64,000 nt of DNA from Carposina sasakii (lineage: Eukaryota; Arthropoda; Insecta; Lepidoptera; Carposinidae). Positions 20,701-36,100 of the stretch are shown in pieces. The notes under the pieces were generated by a model that was given only the letters and a program-made list of their open reading frames with translations, was not told the DNA's origin and did no database searches. The translations under genes were made by a program, and so were the position numbers. The DNA lies in assembly GCA_014607495.2 (NCBI GenBank), contig CP053161.1:13587115-13651114 (forward strand), given 5' to 3'. Within the stretch, counting starts at the first letter, position 1; each line of letters begins with the position of its first letter.

Positions 20701-23700
20701 GTTTTGATTCCCTTGCGAGAGTCGAAAATTTGCGACATAAACGGCTGTATCTTTTGATTTCGTTGACTTAGAAGTTTGATTTTTTCACAGCTCCTAGGGA
20801 CAGTAGACCTACGTATTTGATATAAATTTCAGCTTGATACCTCCACGCTTTCCTGAGAAAAAGGGTCTTAACAGACAGACGGACGGACAACAAAGTGAGG
20901 GTTCTGTTTTTACCTTTCGAGGTACGAAACCCTAAAAAGATTATTACCGTTTGACAGACGAAAGACAACACAAATGAGCGGTAAAAGAAAATCTGTGAAA
21001 GCCTTGAAAATGAAAAACATGTGTCGAGCGTTGATAATAAAGGTTTGGCTGTAAAACGGTATTTTATTGTTTTTATGCAACTTTGGCGGTTGCACGTGCG
21101 GCGGCCACCGGCCGGTGCCTGGCTTCTAATTCACCGACCTCATCACTGTTTATTAACCTTTATTGGTCAGTTTTTTAGTTATATTTTAACATTTACTACA
21201 CGGACAGTCTATAACTAACTCTCGGTTAGTTTTACGATATAAAAACATGTGCATCTCTTTTGTAATGCAGTTTGTAAGTTTTCAGAAACAAAGTACACAA
21301 CTGTGTAGTAAATAAGATTTAAAACAATTCGTGCAGTAAAGTAGGCGAAACCCCAAACACCACCAATAGGTTATGTATGGATTTAATTTTTTATTTTTAT
21401 ATTTATTTAATAGTGTCTAGTAGCTACGATAGGTATGTACCACCAGCACTGGATCATCATCATCATCATCATCATCAGCCTATTACAGTCCACTGCTGGA
21501 CGTAGGCCTCCCCCGGGGTACGCCACAAGACTGCCATGGGGGGTATTTGCCCATAGTCACCACGCTGGGCAGGCGGGTTGGTGACCGCAGTTTGTATTTT
21601 GGACTATGTTGTCAACACGGGAGGTACTGCTGCCCACCTCCCGGAAACCCTTAATCGCCTCGTACGATACCCACGGGCAGACATGGGGTGGTACGAATTC
21701 TACTCTGCCGGCACCACGCGGCCAAGCACTGGATATTCATCTCTAATGCTGATCAATGTGAGATACTGCCCGTGCTAGCAAGTGATACCTAAACAAAATC
21801 CGCTACTTTTGTTTATCTAGCTTCGCTGAAGTTAATTTTTTTAGATACAAATCAGGAACTTGGTAGGTACTTACTAATACAAATACTCGAAGTCGGTTGC
21901 ATAGATGGATAAAATGATATACTCGTATTTATGAATTAATAGTTTACTCGTCTATACTAATATTATAAAGAGGAAAACTTTGTTTGTTTGGTTGTAATGA
22001 ATAGGCTCCGAAACTACTGGACCGATTTCAAAAATTCTTTCACCGTTAGAATCCTTATTGGACCTGGATGAACATAGGCTACAAGAATTTCCCGATATTC
22101 CCACGGGAAGGCGACCAACGGGAATTCTATATTTTTTACGAAAACCGCTATACATATGAAGCTGAAATCGGGCATATATGTTCATTGGGGACAGCGAGGG
22201 AGGACTAAAAAACGGATTTCCCGAAATTCCCACGGGAAGGGGACAAACGGGAATTCATAATTTTTACGAAAACCGCTATACATATGAAGCTGAAATTGGG
22301 CATATAAGTTAATTAGGGACTGCGAGGAAGCACTAAGAACGGATTTCCAGAAATTCCCACGGGAAGGGGACCAACGGGGCAATACTTTCGATTATCGATT
22401 TTTTTACGAAAACGGTTATGTTGGTACATATCCCGAATCTGAAGTTTCAAGGTATAGCATATATATTTATTTGGGACCCCGAGGAAGCAAAGGTTATACT
22501 GAGAAGTGTTTTGCGGCTCGGCGATTTCTTGCTATCGAAATTCCCACGGGAAGGGGACAAACGGGAATTCATAATTTTTACGAAAACCGCTATACATAAA
22601 GTGCTCCGAAGCTGAAATTGACAGGCATACGGTAAACTGTTCATAAAAAAAATGTTTACAAGGGACAAACTGCTTCCAAGAGGCCGGAAGATGCAATGAC
22701 GAGCCTCGCTCTGGACGCCCAGAACGGATTTCCAACAACTGAAAAACGTTCCCACGGGAAGGGGACCAACGGGATTAATTATTTTTTACGAAAACGGTTA
22801 CACATATGAATCTGAAGTTGGGCATATATATTTATCGCTTGGGACCCATGAGGAAATTTTTTCCCACGTTTTGGAAGGGAACCAACGGGCGCGAAGTTTG
22901 TTCCAAATTTAAATTACGAAAACCGCTGTACCTACATATGCTTGTGAGAGATTTTTTGTAGCCAAAAACAACACCACAATAATGTACTGACCATATGTAC
23001 CGAAGCGAAGCGAGGGCGGGCCCTAGTGTTTAATATTCCAAATAAAGAGACAAAAGGACGCAGATTTCTGTGATTGAAGAGATAACTGCAGGAACAAGAG
23101 CTAAGGTTATACGCACAATAATTTATGAGAAGTGCTTTGAGGATTGGAAAAACCGTTCATAACTTACACGTGACTCTGAGGGGATTCCACTTTGAAGGGA
23201 ACTAGAATATTGATAAATAAGATACCTACTTTCTGTCCAGAAATTAGATACAAAGTCACCTTTCCGGATTTGCCATAATAGGTAACTTTGAAAATAATGG
23301 AATATATAAACCTCAATAAAATTACACACATAATGAATGAATTATTAATTATACATACACACATACATAATAATCACGCCTCTTTCCCGGAGGGGTAGGC
23401 AGAGATCACGGATCTCCATTTGCTACGATCCTGACACACCTCATTCACTTCATCTACTTTCATGATATTCTTCATGCACGCTCATCGGCTTAGGGTACTG
23501 TTTAGAACATAAATAATAACACTTTTGTGGTCGAAAATGTTATATTAGAATATTTAAATTACATTTTTGTACAGAGCACGTTATTATAGGGTGAAGGATG
23601 ATGAAAGAAGAGAGTGAGTGATTGGTGAGGTTTAACTATTAAAAATAAATATACATGCAAACGGTTTTTATCCAGACAGTACTATTTGACTTATATTATA

Positions 23701-26700
23701 TACCTATAGGTAATTAATATTATAACTAGTGTATACTTACACAGTTATGTTCCCGAAATGAGGTACTCAGAACTACAGGATCACAAAGAAGATACAACCA
23801 GGTTTAGCAAACCGGGGATAGTATATTATGTGCAAAAAAAATTGGTATGGAGTAGAGATAAACAAACTTTGGTCCTACATGAGAGTGATAGTATTTTGTA
23901 TAGATATGTCTTAGTTTAAAATCAGAGTATGTTCGGTGTAACATAACGGACAATACCTAAATAAGCACTTGGATTCGTACACACGTACGTAAAAAGGCAA
24001 ATCTGCTCTTCACTTAAATACTTAGCATAAATTGAAAGAATAATATGGTGATCTCCGACCATATTTCGGCCAAGGCGACCAATCTCTATGGAGATTAGCC
24101 AGGTGCGCAGGAGATATTATAGTGCACAAGTGTGCACTCCCTATTCCATTACTCTCATAGTCTGATGGGACAGAAAGCCGAGAGAGGGATCGGGCGCAGG
24201 ACCAACGGTTTTACGTGCTTTCCAAGGCACGAGCTAAGTGACAATTTTACAACATTAAAATCTGTACATGAAATAAATTCATTGGTCCGTGACTGGGATC
24301 GAACTTACGCCTCCCGCTTGGAAGGTGCACGTCTTAACCACTCGGCTATCACCGCTTTGAAAGAATAATATAATATACTAACAACATACTAAACACTCTA
24401 TGATGGACGCAAATCATATTACAATACATACTTAGCACACTGTTGAAACTAATTCATGAGAATTTCACGACCATGGTTACATACTCCACGTCAGTATATT
24501 CTCATAAGCAATTATGTTGTACTGCAGCATATAACTACAGTATAGTAATATGTAATACGTAGGTACGCTTACGTGATATATTCATTACACATTGCCTATG
24601 TACTATGGAACAGCTGATTTCGCCGTTAGAAAAAGAAATAATAGCCTGTGTAGTTCCAATATCTTTCTTAATATTATAAACGCGAAAGTTTGTGAGTATG
24701 GATGGATGGATGTTTGTTACTCTTTCACGTAAAAACGGCTGGAGCAATTTTAATAAAATTTGGAATGTAGTTAGCTGATACCCTGGATTAACACATATGC
24801 TACTTTTTATCCTGGGAAAATAGTTTTATCCCGGATAATTTCGACATTTTGTTTTTTCTGCAGTCCACGCGGACGAAGTCACGGGCGTCCACTAGTAGTT
24901 TATAATTATTAGGAGCTTGTGCTGATGAGGGTCTTCACTAGAGTACATCAGCTACATCTCCTTCCGTGCATTTCATAAGAGTCGACTAAGGATCTCGAGC
25001 ATCCAATAAAAATCCAATAATAAAAATCAGCTGTTCCATACATTTCAGTGCAATAATTAAATATTCGAGATTGTATGGAACAGCTAATTTTTTTCAATAT
25101 ATCGGAGTTGGTCCCATAGTGAACGTTGTTTCTTTTTAACTACCTAGTTTTGTGTCAAAAAATAATCACTAATTTTGGATAGAATTTATATAGTCCTGTG
25201 GTCTACGTTCTTGATGTGTAAAATGAATTTGAACTTCAGTAAGCGCTTGCAAACTGTCAATTCTATACCTATATATTTATTACATGATTACATGATTATG
25301 AGCTCGGCGGTAGACAAGAGTCGTTCAGAACTCTGTATTTTTTCAGATGCGAGATCCCCGAATGCGAGTATTCCGATAGTTCATTCAACGCGACCTGGTC
25401 ATCATACGCCCTGTACAACAACTCCAAGACCTGCCACCGCATGGCTCCATACGGGGACTCCACCAACGAGTCCTGCAGCCCCCTGATGTTTGACGAGCAT
25501 CGGACGGTGCGCTGCGAGAGGGTTATTTATGAGGACTATAATAGTATTGTTGCTGAGGTCAGTATATCTTTAGAACAATAAAAATGCCCCGGAGACTAAT
25601 AGTCCATTAGCCAAATAGTTATGATTATAAGACTAAAGGGTGCCGAATTCTCTAAGGGCTGTTTACGTTAGCGATTAGGATAATGTTAAATCAATAGTAA
25701 AATGACAGTGAAATCGACTGTGAATAGGGCGATTTATGGGGTCATGATGTAATAAAACTTAGATTCAATGATTTAGTCCTGTGCTGATGCGGGACTTTAC
25801 TAGACCAGCTATATCTCCTTCTGTGCATGTTGTAAGAGTCCGGAAGGAACTAGGAAATTCTCTCAGGCGATAAGTTGGCAACTTGCAACTGATCATTTAC
25901 AACAATCTCCGTTATGCTAAGCGAGAAACCAGAGCCAAGTTTAGCATGACGAGGACAGATTTTAATGACGTTCATTACACTATTCATATTTGAGCTACTT
26001 TGAGCCGAGAGGGCAAGTAATCAGCACACTAACATTTTACCGAGTCACCGAGCGAAGGCGACATGAGTACAAACATGAAAACTAACTGTTTACTCCCGCA
26101 CAATAGACTGTCTTCCGGCAGACGAACAATAGTGTTTACAGCATGGCGACAACGCGCCTGAAGCTGAACATATCTTCAATTAGCTAGTTAATATAAAGGT
26201 TAACATTTTATTCTGTAGGGAAAAAAGGATAGCGATCAGAAAAATCGGGAATAATATTTCCAAGCTTTTTTTCTTAGATAAAAGGTTATGTGGTTTTATT
26301 GGAACGAAGTTCCTTACGGCAGGCTTGGAGGAGATAGGGATTTTGCTGCGCGACCGAACTGAAAAAAATGTGATAGTAAAACCGTAAGAAAAAGTGCGTG
26401 GAATAAGCAGGCGCGACAGTGGTATACACAAGCGAGTAGTGTATAATACCTTTCTCTTTCTTTCTTTTCGTTCTCTCATCCCTTATTACATCTCTCTATT
26501 ACTACTCCACCCCGCCAATGCATAGTATATACTCATTAATTCATGGAGAAGCACGTGGCGAATACTCACATTATAGATACATTTTAAACCTAAATAAAAT
26601 TGAGCACGATTTTTCTTTTGCAAATTGTGTCGATTCTACATTAGCCGAAGGAACTTCGTTCCTACCTGGTGTCCCACGACACCACATTTAATTTTTTTTA

Positions 26701-29700
26701 CATAAATCCATCTGAAATCGGTTAACAAACGGCCGATTGGTGTAGTAGGTAGTGACCCTGCCTGCGACGCCATAGGTCCTGGGTTCTAATCCCGGTAGGT
26801 GCAAACATTGATATGATGAATATTAATGTTTGTTTCCGAGTCATGGATGTTTCTATACTTATCCATGTATTTATATACCGTTGCTTAGTACCCACGACAC
26901 AAGACCTTAGGGATCTTAATGTGGGACTAAGTTAATGTGTTGTGAAATGTGTGAATATTTATTTATTATTTATTTGTGTATTAGTACGAGTAGCCTAATT
27001 AGCCGGTAAAGAATTTTTCATTCATAACTACATTCTGTAATCCACGACCGTAGTCCTAGAAGATTGGTTAAACATAGTGTCAAACAAACAAATGAACAAA
27101 CTTTCTTTCGCATATAAAATTAGTTCTCTTGTTAAAACAATACTATCTAATCATTTATTTATAATTAACATTGTGGAGTGGATGATAATACAAAATAAAA
27201 AGCTTAAATCTAGGACATATTTACAAATAGAAGACTCTATTGAGGGATCGCCCGCCACCGGGCCCTATACCCTCCGCTGACCCTCGGATCTGCCTACTCA
27301 TGATCACGAACACAAGACACTACAGTCGCAACGAGAAGCCAGATCCAATTATTAGTTAGTTGGTTCGGTAGATAGAACTAACATGGAAAACTAATCCTGA
27401 TGATGCCACGGGTGTTGGCGAAACATATGTCGATTAAAATTTTAATTGGTTTTCGGATTAGCAGCTATGTATTTATGGTTGCATGCTAGGTGCTTGGATC
27501 TGGCTTCTCGTTGCGACTGTAGTGTCTTGTGTTCGTGATCATGAGTAGGCAGATCCGAGGGTCAGCAGAGGGTATAGGGCCCGGTGGCGGGCGATCCCTC
27601 AATAGAGATTTGAACTTCCGAATAGCGACGCCTGATACAATTCAATAAATAGAAGACTGTCTGCAACTCCTCCACCGCTGGCAACGTGGCCAAAAGGCTG
27701 GCCGCACTGCCCCGCTGGATGGCGAGGCTAATCCTCGCCTCGTTCTCTTGTTTATTTGTCTCTGTTTACTCAAAGAACTTTGTTACCAAATCTAATTCAG
27801 CGTTTAGTTATCCCTGTAACTATCTGGTGGCCGGTAAACGTATGATCGTAACGTAATTGTAACGTAACATTATCGGCAATCTGATTGTGGTAAAAAGCAT
27901 TCATTATGGAAATGTTCGCATTGAATAATGTGTGCGTTACGACAAAATTTAGCCCGTCATTAGCTATGTAGCTTGCAGTACTCGTGTTAAAAAATTTTGC
28001 TTGTTAAATCCGTGCATGTCGTAAGAGTCGACTAAGGAACTCAGGAGCGTTCTCACAGGCGATGAGCTAGTAAATTAACACTGATATTTTTTACATCAGA
28101 GGGGTAAGCACGAACCTCTCGATAGTCCGTAACGCTAACTTCAAACTGTCAATTTCCATAGATTTTGTTAGCGAGTCGCTAGCGTTACGCTGCGTAAAAA
28201 GGTTCGTACTTACCCTACTGTACCCGTATGATGAATTTGGTGAGAGCGAGATGTCTCACAAACGTCAAATTCACAGAGCTATTAATAAATAGATAAACTA
28301 AGTGTATGTACTTTGCATGTACCAAATTGACTTAAGAATTAGAATAGACACTCGTTCTCGAGCTGGGACTGAATGAATTAGGGCTGATAGAAGTGGTTTG
28401 CGATCCCTTTTTACACACCAAATAGAAACACTTGCCTTGTCTAGTTATTACTTAGCTCTGTGGATTTGACGTTTAAAAGTGAGACATCTCGCTCTCACCA
28501 AATTCATCATACGGGTGCTGGCCATGCTATGCTAAACGTTGCTGTCAGATCTCCTTCTCTACAGACCTGGCTACCCCATGATTTGACCACGACCATTGTA
28601 TGTAAGGGATCATCCATAAATTACGTCACACGAATTTCATGATTTTTTGCCCCTCCTTGTCACAGATGGTCACATTTGTGAGACCCCCCCTCCCTAGTGT
28701 GACGTCACATTTAGCTTTTTTATGCAAATTTATATTTAGAGATTATTTAATGAAAATGTGACGTCACGAAATTTAGGACCCCTCCCACTCCCTTGTCACA
28801 CAATGTCACAGTTAGACGATCCCCTCCCTCCCCCTTAACCTGTGACGTAATATATGGATGGCCCCTAACGTTTTAAATTATTGATAGTGATAATCACATT
28901 GAAACAAGACCCGTACATACATGGTGTATACGGGATAGAAGCAGCATATACAAAAAAAAAATTAACAATAAGTAAATACTTTTGTAAAAATTTTCAAACA
29001 AGATTTTGCTCTTCGTCGTATTTAGAAACATTAGCAACAATACAATGACATGCACATACACATAGCAACTAGCGCCATTTTTCAAAGAATCTATTAGGTA
29101 AATTCTAGCATGGTTGCCGAGTGTTATTATGAATGAAGGCGAAGGTAAACACTCCATCGTCTATCATAGTTCAAGTTCGAGGACGTTGGATAATTGCCAG
29201 CGTTCGTACCATCATTGCGGATGATTGTCGGCCATTATTGGTGGTTGCATTGACCAATTTGTCGAATAAATGTTTTGCATTTTATCTTTTCCTTTGATAT
29301 TCTTCAAATCTTGAGTGAAAGAATTTTTTACGTATTGCAATACAGTATTCTATCGTCCGCGATCTACACGCAAAATGACACTCAGTCCTGAATGAGGGCT
29401 CATTTACAACTTGCCAGTTGCATCCTATTTTTATTGAAGCAATAAATGACTATAATGTATAATACGTATCATTTAGGTCGACTTTTCCAATGGTCAGGTA
29501 GCCTAACACTTGATCAATCTGCATCAATTTTATCTTCAAAAATCGGCTCTTAAACAGGAATTTCCATTCTGGAAAGTCAATAATGGTACATTAATAAATT
29601 GTACCAATTTTGCTCTCGTATGTACAAGAAAATGGTATCATGAGCATTATAGTTCTTCCAACTCTACTACTCTAGGTTTATAATAAAGTTATGATAACAT

Positions 29701-32700
29701 ATTAAAAATATATTTTAAAATCGTATGTATTTTTCCAGTTCGACTTGGGTTGTCAACCGTGGAAGAGGACTCTCATCGGGACTGTCCATAATCTCGGACA
29801 AATCTTCTCTTACATCCTCTCCGGGTTCATATCTGATAGGTAAGTATTCGAATAATTTTATTATAAGAATAAAGGAGAAAGTCCTAAGAGTAGGAGAAAT
29901 CTGTAACGAGATAACGGCTGATAAGGATTAATGAAAGCAATATCACACCCCAAAAACATAAATAGGAACAGGATAGGAAGAAGAAAGAAGAGGTAGTTAC
30001 GTTCTTAGATTATATTATTTACAACGTTACTCTGGCATTCATATTAAGAAATGTTTTGATTTCTGCGTGATGATTGACAGAATGCATTATATTTTGAGTT
30101 TATCAAATATCTAGATCCAATTTTAATGATAAACGGTAATAGCTCAATGGCATAGTTAGTTAGTTTTTACCGGGCATTTTCCGCACTTAGCCTCTATAAG
30201 TGAGGCCATAGCTCAATAGCTTAGACGTGAGTTTTCCAGCCAGACAGCGTAGGTTCGATCAAAATCACAGCCTGTATCAAATTATGGTATCAAGGGACCA
30301 TAAAAACAAAATGAAATCTTTAGCAAAATAAGTTTAGAAAGAAGAATAAGAAGATACAAAATTCTAATTTGAAATACTTAGTTAAAAAAGTGTTATTGTA
30401 CTAATAGTACATGCTTTTTTGTTCTGGCGGAACTAATTATAAACTGAATTACATTTGAATGAACATGCGACAATGATAATCCAGTATAATACAGCTTTGA
30501 TTAAAAAGTAACCTGTACACCTTTTCGACATTGCTTAACTTAACTTATAAACTGTTAACTTTTTAACCTGCTGGTTAACAACAAACATACATACCTACAT
30601 ATAATCACGCCTTTATCCCTTACACCGTGCACCTTAGGCAGAGCACCAAGGGCCGATAGAACCACATGGTGCCACATCTGACCAGTTTTGAGGGTATAGT
30701 TGAAATGTACAAGTTCGGTTAGTTAACAAGGGAGTACATAATGATTCTCTGAAACCATATATTAACTTATTAACATCGTAACTGTAATAAATATTTGAAG
30801 ACGAAAAAATCCATTTCGTGTACATAATTTTAACGTCAACATTTTTTCTTATATAACGTTCTCCGTCACGGCACCTAAACAGCAATATATGAGCAATCAT
30901 ATATAACTAAAATAATATATACCTAAGCTGCAAACCACCGACAATTTATTTAAATTATGGTCATTGTCCCGAAAGCAGAGTCGTCATGCTGAAAAAATAT
31001 TTATCTACCGAATCATTGTAAACTCTTTGCTTATTAATGGGCACATTAAGATAATGGCGTATTGTAATGATAATATTTTTCTATATTTCAGAAGATATTG
31101 GTAAATGCCTAGGTTGTTACTGTGGGCTTTGTGTGTGACGACTGGTTTCTATTTCGTAATAAATGTAAATAATATCGTACCATAGGTCGTACTTACACAT
31201 ACAGAATGATTTTTGGTCGTTAACGTTCCCGAAAACTACGGAATCTCCCCATCATCACGATCATTTTTCTCCATGGAAGCATACCTGGGAAGTGTCTGGT
31301 TTCCAAAATATTAGGGTCCAAAGACTGCGTTTTTCTGCATAAATTCACATATGAAAAAACTAGCATAAACACTAGACACTATAAATTTCGCTCGATCAAG
31401 TAATAAAAAATAAAAAAAATTACATCGTTTCCCAGCATTTTCTTTTGCATAAACTTACTTTATTCGTTGTATAGATTACGTACCCTTCATTAAGGGTAGC
31501 AGCGAAAAAACACTCTGTATATTATAGTCACTCCCATTAGTTTTTGAGCGGAAATGTAAAAAATACCTACACACCCACCGTTGTTTTTACTACGAAACCT
31601 ATTGCCAATTTTCGGTAACAAATACAACAAGTAACTTTAATTTTGGGGCGCGATATATATTGAGAACGTAGTTAGTATAAATGACATTGTATTTAAATTT
31701 AAACGCAGCTGCGGGTGGCCTACCTATACATATGTGAGTACAAATTTCTACACTACGCAGATCAGTGTAACGCAGATCTGTGCGACGTAAAATTGTTGTA
31801 TTCTGTAAATTATATATAAAAATATAAGAACTGGCATACGCTGGTTAACCGACACGTGTTGCAAAGCTTCCTGCAGTTTTTACCCGACTGCGCGAGGCAA
31901 AGGAGTGGTTTTGTGTTTAACAGCCTATGTATGTATGTATGTATGTATAATCACAAAAATCGGCCGAGGCGTTTGGTCTGTGTAGTGCTTAAAAGGAACA
32001 TACAAACATACATAGGCTGTTAAACACAATACCACTCCTTTGCGTCGCAGGGTCGGATAAAAAAAACTATGTACATTTTTTAAATTATGTTTTTTACGTC
32101 TTACCTAAATTATACACGCTAGCAAAGCGTAGGCGTATGCTTACTAAACTCCTATTATACTCTATCAGTATCCTACATCACTTGAATTACAAACCCCTTT
32201 TTCATAGCCCAGACAATTAAAGTCGCGGACAACTAGTTTGTTTGATTGTCCTTTGTCTAAAATTCTTGGTAGCGTAATGACTAATTAAATATATCATCAT
32301 CATTTAACAATATGTAAAAAGGTTTATTTACACAAATGTATGGAAAAGTGATTGTTTGAAAAATAATGTCGACGCTACTTAAGTCATTTCCGAAATACCT
32401 TTAAACAATAACTTCACATTTGTTGTGTAAATATGAAGCGACAAACATTTTACTCGGATCCGGAATAAATATTTTACTTAGGTGGGAATTAATCCAAAAT
32501 GTCGATATATTTTCGTGTTTATGTCCATGGATATACAGGGTGTAACAAAAAGGGTATGTTAAGCAAAAAGCTATGTAAATAGGCCACTATAGAGAACCTA
32601 TCCACAAAATTTGAGATCTGAAATCACATGTTTATTTTTCCCAATAGTATGGAGAATTTTTAAATATCTCAGGAATTTTCATACAATCTTGAAAAAATAA

Positions 32701-33104
32701 AAATGTGATTTCGAGTCTCAAATTTTGGAAATAGGTTCTCTATAGTGGGCAATTTATACAGCTTTTCGCTTAACATACCCTTTCTGTTACATCCTGTATA
32801 CAGTCACGCCCATTATACCCCAAAGAGGTTAGGCGGAAGTATGGAATTACACCTTAGATGAATTATAACTAGATTCTGTGACAGCTCTCAAAAAATGAAA
32901 CGACAAATAGCTGCTCAATTGTATGGCTGGGCATCTATTGTCATAAATTTATACAAGCAAAGTCGAGTCTTATGGTAACTACATAAGATTCAAGTTTAAA
33001 AATCTAATCTAATGCAGTTATTACGTTCATATAGTTTTACTGGTGCCACTTGTTATAAAGATTTCATTATGAAACCCCGCGTCTACCTATAAACACGTCA
33101 CTGA

Positions 33105-33138
<34 letters not shown>

Positions 33139-36100
33139 GTGAGTGTGTCAATGAATAACTAATGTAATTATATCGAAATTGGGATGACAACTACAGTCTT
33201 ATACAGACAGGGTGTAACAAAAGGGGTGTATAAAGCGAAATATTATGAAATAGCCTATTACAAAGAACTTATTCACAAAATATGAGAATCAAACACTTCA
33301 AATATAAATATTTAAAATGAATGAAAATACATTTTACTTTGCAGATATGGTCGAAAAGTGGTGATAGTGGCAACACCACTGGTGGTGGGGTCGGTGGGGC
33401 TGCTGAAGTCGTTCTCGATCAACTACTGGATGCTGCTGGTGCTGGAGTTCCTGGAGACGGCCCTGGGGTACGGCAACGCTTCCATGGTACTGTGTGGGTA
33501 TCTCATACTTATTCTTTATTGTACACAGAAAAGCACACATTCACAAAGCGAAAGCTGTATTAACTTTTTATCCCGGTAAAATATTTTTATCCCGGATAAT
33601 TTCGACTTTTTTTTTCTGCAGTCCACGCGGACGAAGTCGCGGGCGTCCACTAGTATCTAATACAAATTCTGTCATTGTCAAGATTAGGGGGGAGGGGGGG
33701 TATTTCCGAAATGAGCTAGCCAAAACCACAGAATTTACAGCCACAAAGTTTTGTAGCATAGTTATCATTGAAGAGGGTTATAAGAAATTTAAAGCGATAT
33801 GTTGCTTTTACGATGGAAATAGTTCTATTCCTATATACTTCCCTACCATAGGATGAATAGCAGACTAGGAGAGCTCACGATAAATATTTAGTATTGCATC
33901 TTAGCGGGTCTACGGCTGATTATTTCAATGGTTAGTCAGAAAGGTCTGTTTGATGAAGTTATGTAGAAAGACAGCATCAAACTTATTGATCAGTTAGAAA
34001 TACCTATTGAAAAATCTGCTCTTAACAGAATAAATATATATCAGTAACTTTGTTGTATATCTTGACCTATTAAAGCTGAGGCATACATTCTCAGCGTGAA
34101 GCTTTTTACTTAAGCTTAATGAGTTCCTCAACACACTATGTTAAGTCATGTTTATTGGCTCGAGAAAGTTGCTTTTTTGTGCATCCGCTGAGCGTCTAGG
34201 AAAGTGCTGGACTTTTTCTGATCCATGCTGTTTATTGGGTAAATTAATCCCTCCATATAAGTTTAATTGCTGGTAATTAACATATTTAAACTAGAAACAT
34301 TATTGTGTTTATACATACACATAGCTGAGCTCCCAAAATGGGGTAAAAGGAACTGTGAGATCGAGAAGGAGATCGTTTATCCAAGTTGCTAGTTTATCGT
34401 CTGAGAGAATGCCCGATTTCCATAATCGACATACACAACATTATTGTGTTTCCACAGTGGAGTAGCCAGAACTGCAAGTTCATAAATGAGATCTTACAGC
34501 CCCGCGTATAGTGCAGTTACTGGAGATACTACCCTTAAATATACAGGACGTAAAAAGACAACTTTGTTCATTTAATACTTCGTATTCTTTGTAACATCAC
34601 AATCAATTTTTTTTCTATGGAGGCGCCCCTGGGAAACCACGGGTTTCCAAGATATTGAGGTCCAAAGTTACATTAATATTATCTTTTTTAGGGTTCCGTA
34701 CGTCTGAATACAAAAACGGAACCCTTATAGGATCACTCGTGTGTCTGTACGTCCGTCGCACAGTGGTTCCAATGTATGGGAGGTGCTGGACATTCGCATC
34801 CAAAAAATAAAATTGGTGAATCTTGAGAAACGAATTATGCCATCTTGTTTGGTAGATCAATGTCTTCAAAAGTTATTATTTTAAGTTTTTTTGTAACTGT
34901 TATATTTGAGGAGATAATTGAGAAATAGTGTTTTCTTACTATGGAAATGGTCAAACTTACTTACATATCTCTTGATTCCGGCCTCGTTTCAAGTTGCGGT
35001 CTTCGGTATTGTGTTTATATTTGAGAGAACTACAATTAATGCTAACACACATAGTGCGCCAAACGTGCACTTTCTGCGGTACATAGAAATGTTTGATTTT
35101 TATATTATAATATACTACAATGACAAGGATCTTACAATTTTCTGTTAAAATCATAGAGGAATAAGGGCCCCTCTAAATATGCGTATCGATAAATGATGTT
35201 GCAGAAATAAAAAAATAATAATTAAATTAATTAATTTGCAAACGAGGGCAACGATCGATCCACAGACGGTCTTAGACTTTTAAATAATTAATTAATGAAA
35301 TTATTGTATTATCATTAAGACAGTAGTCATTAGCATTTCTATCAATTACAGATGTCATTCTTAGAGTAATTTTTATAGCATTTTCAACAATTATTTGATG
35401 CAGGTGATTATTAATTGAAATCATTAGTACTAAAACATTACAAGAATAACAATTGTACGCAGTACGCAGTAATGAGGGTAGTGTAGTATAAATTGGTTGG
35501 TAATCCTTTATTTTACATCAGTTTTGATTTCTATTTCGTTCTAATAAATATGTCTTTCCGTGGATTTGTTACAAATCTTGACCTTTATTGCGCTTTACGC
35601 AACACAATGATCTACGTGACTTGATCATCTATTCGGTGTCCTTAAAACGAATTGCAACGTTTCTCTTTGTGAAGGTGCCGAGAAGACTTAAAGAACTGGT
35701 GTCGTCGATTTTGCTACCGGATCTATCCTAAATGGTCTCAAGCTGGAAGAAGCGAAGGAAAGTTTCTAAATAAACACTCAGAGTGGTTGCAGTCTGAAGT
35801 CCAGTGGCCGGATTCCCTAAAGGAAAATAATTTGCCTTTACAAGTATTACCTACGAACGCAATAGAAGAAGAAACTACTGAGCAGACGAATTTACCTTCT
35901 AAATCCGATGCCTCTACGTGTACTCATGTCTCTCCTCGTAAGCCCTTTGAAGATTTAAGTCCTCGTCAAAGAAAAGACGCACTGAAGTACTTAGGGCATC
36001 TAGCAGCACTGACGAGATTATGTTTTTCTCTGCACAAGCAGTCTTAGGGCTGCAGGGGAAAATGATGTAGCTGATATTATGAAGTTTTTAATGGAAAATC

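Noticed and set aside
22098..22870. CRISPR-like array of repeated cccacgggaagg motif
   Set aside because: The genome is eukaryotic, spacing is irregular (112-208 bp), and the intervening sequence is itself repeated. It is a minisatellite within a transposon.
24283..24357. Possible minus-strand tRNA gene
   Set aside because: It is the head of a 311-bp SINE with a 14-bp target duplication.
33321..33563. Gly-rich alternative ORF over exon 5 of gene 1
   Set aside because: It is a shifted frame of the exon. The correct frame gives the MFS segment YGRKVVIVATPLVV and joins in phase with exons 4 and 6.
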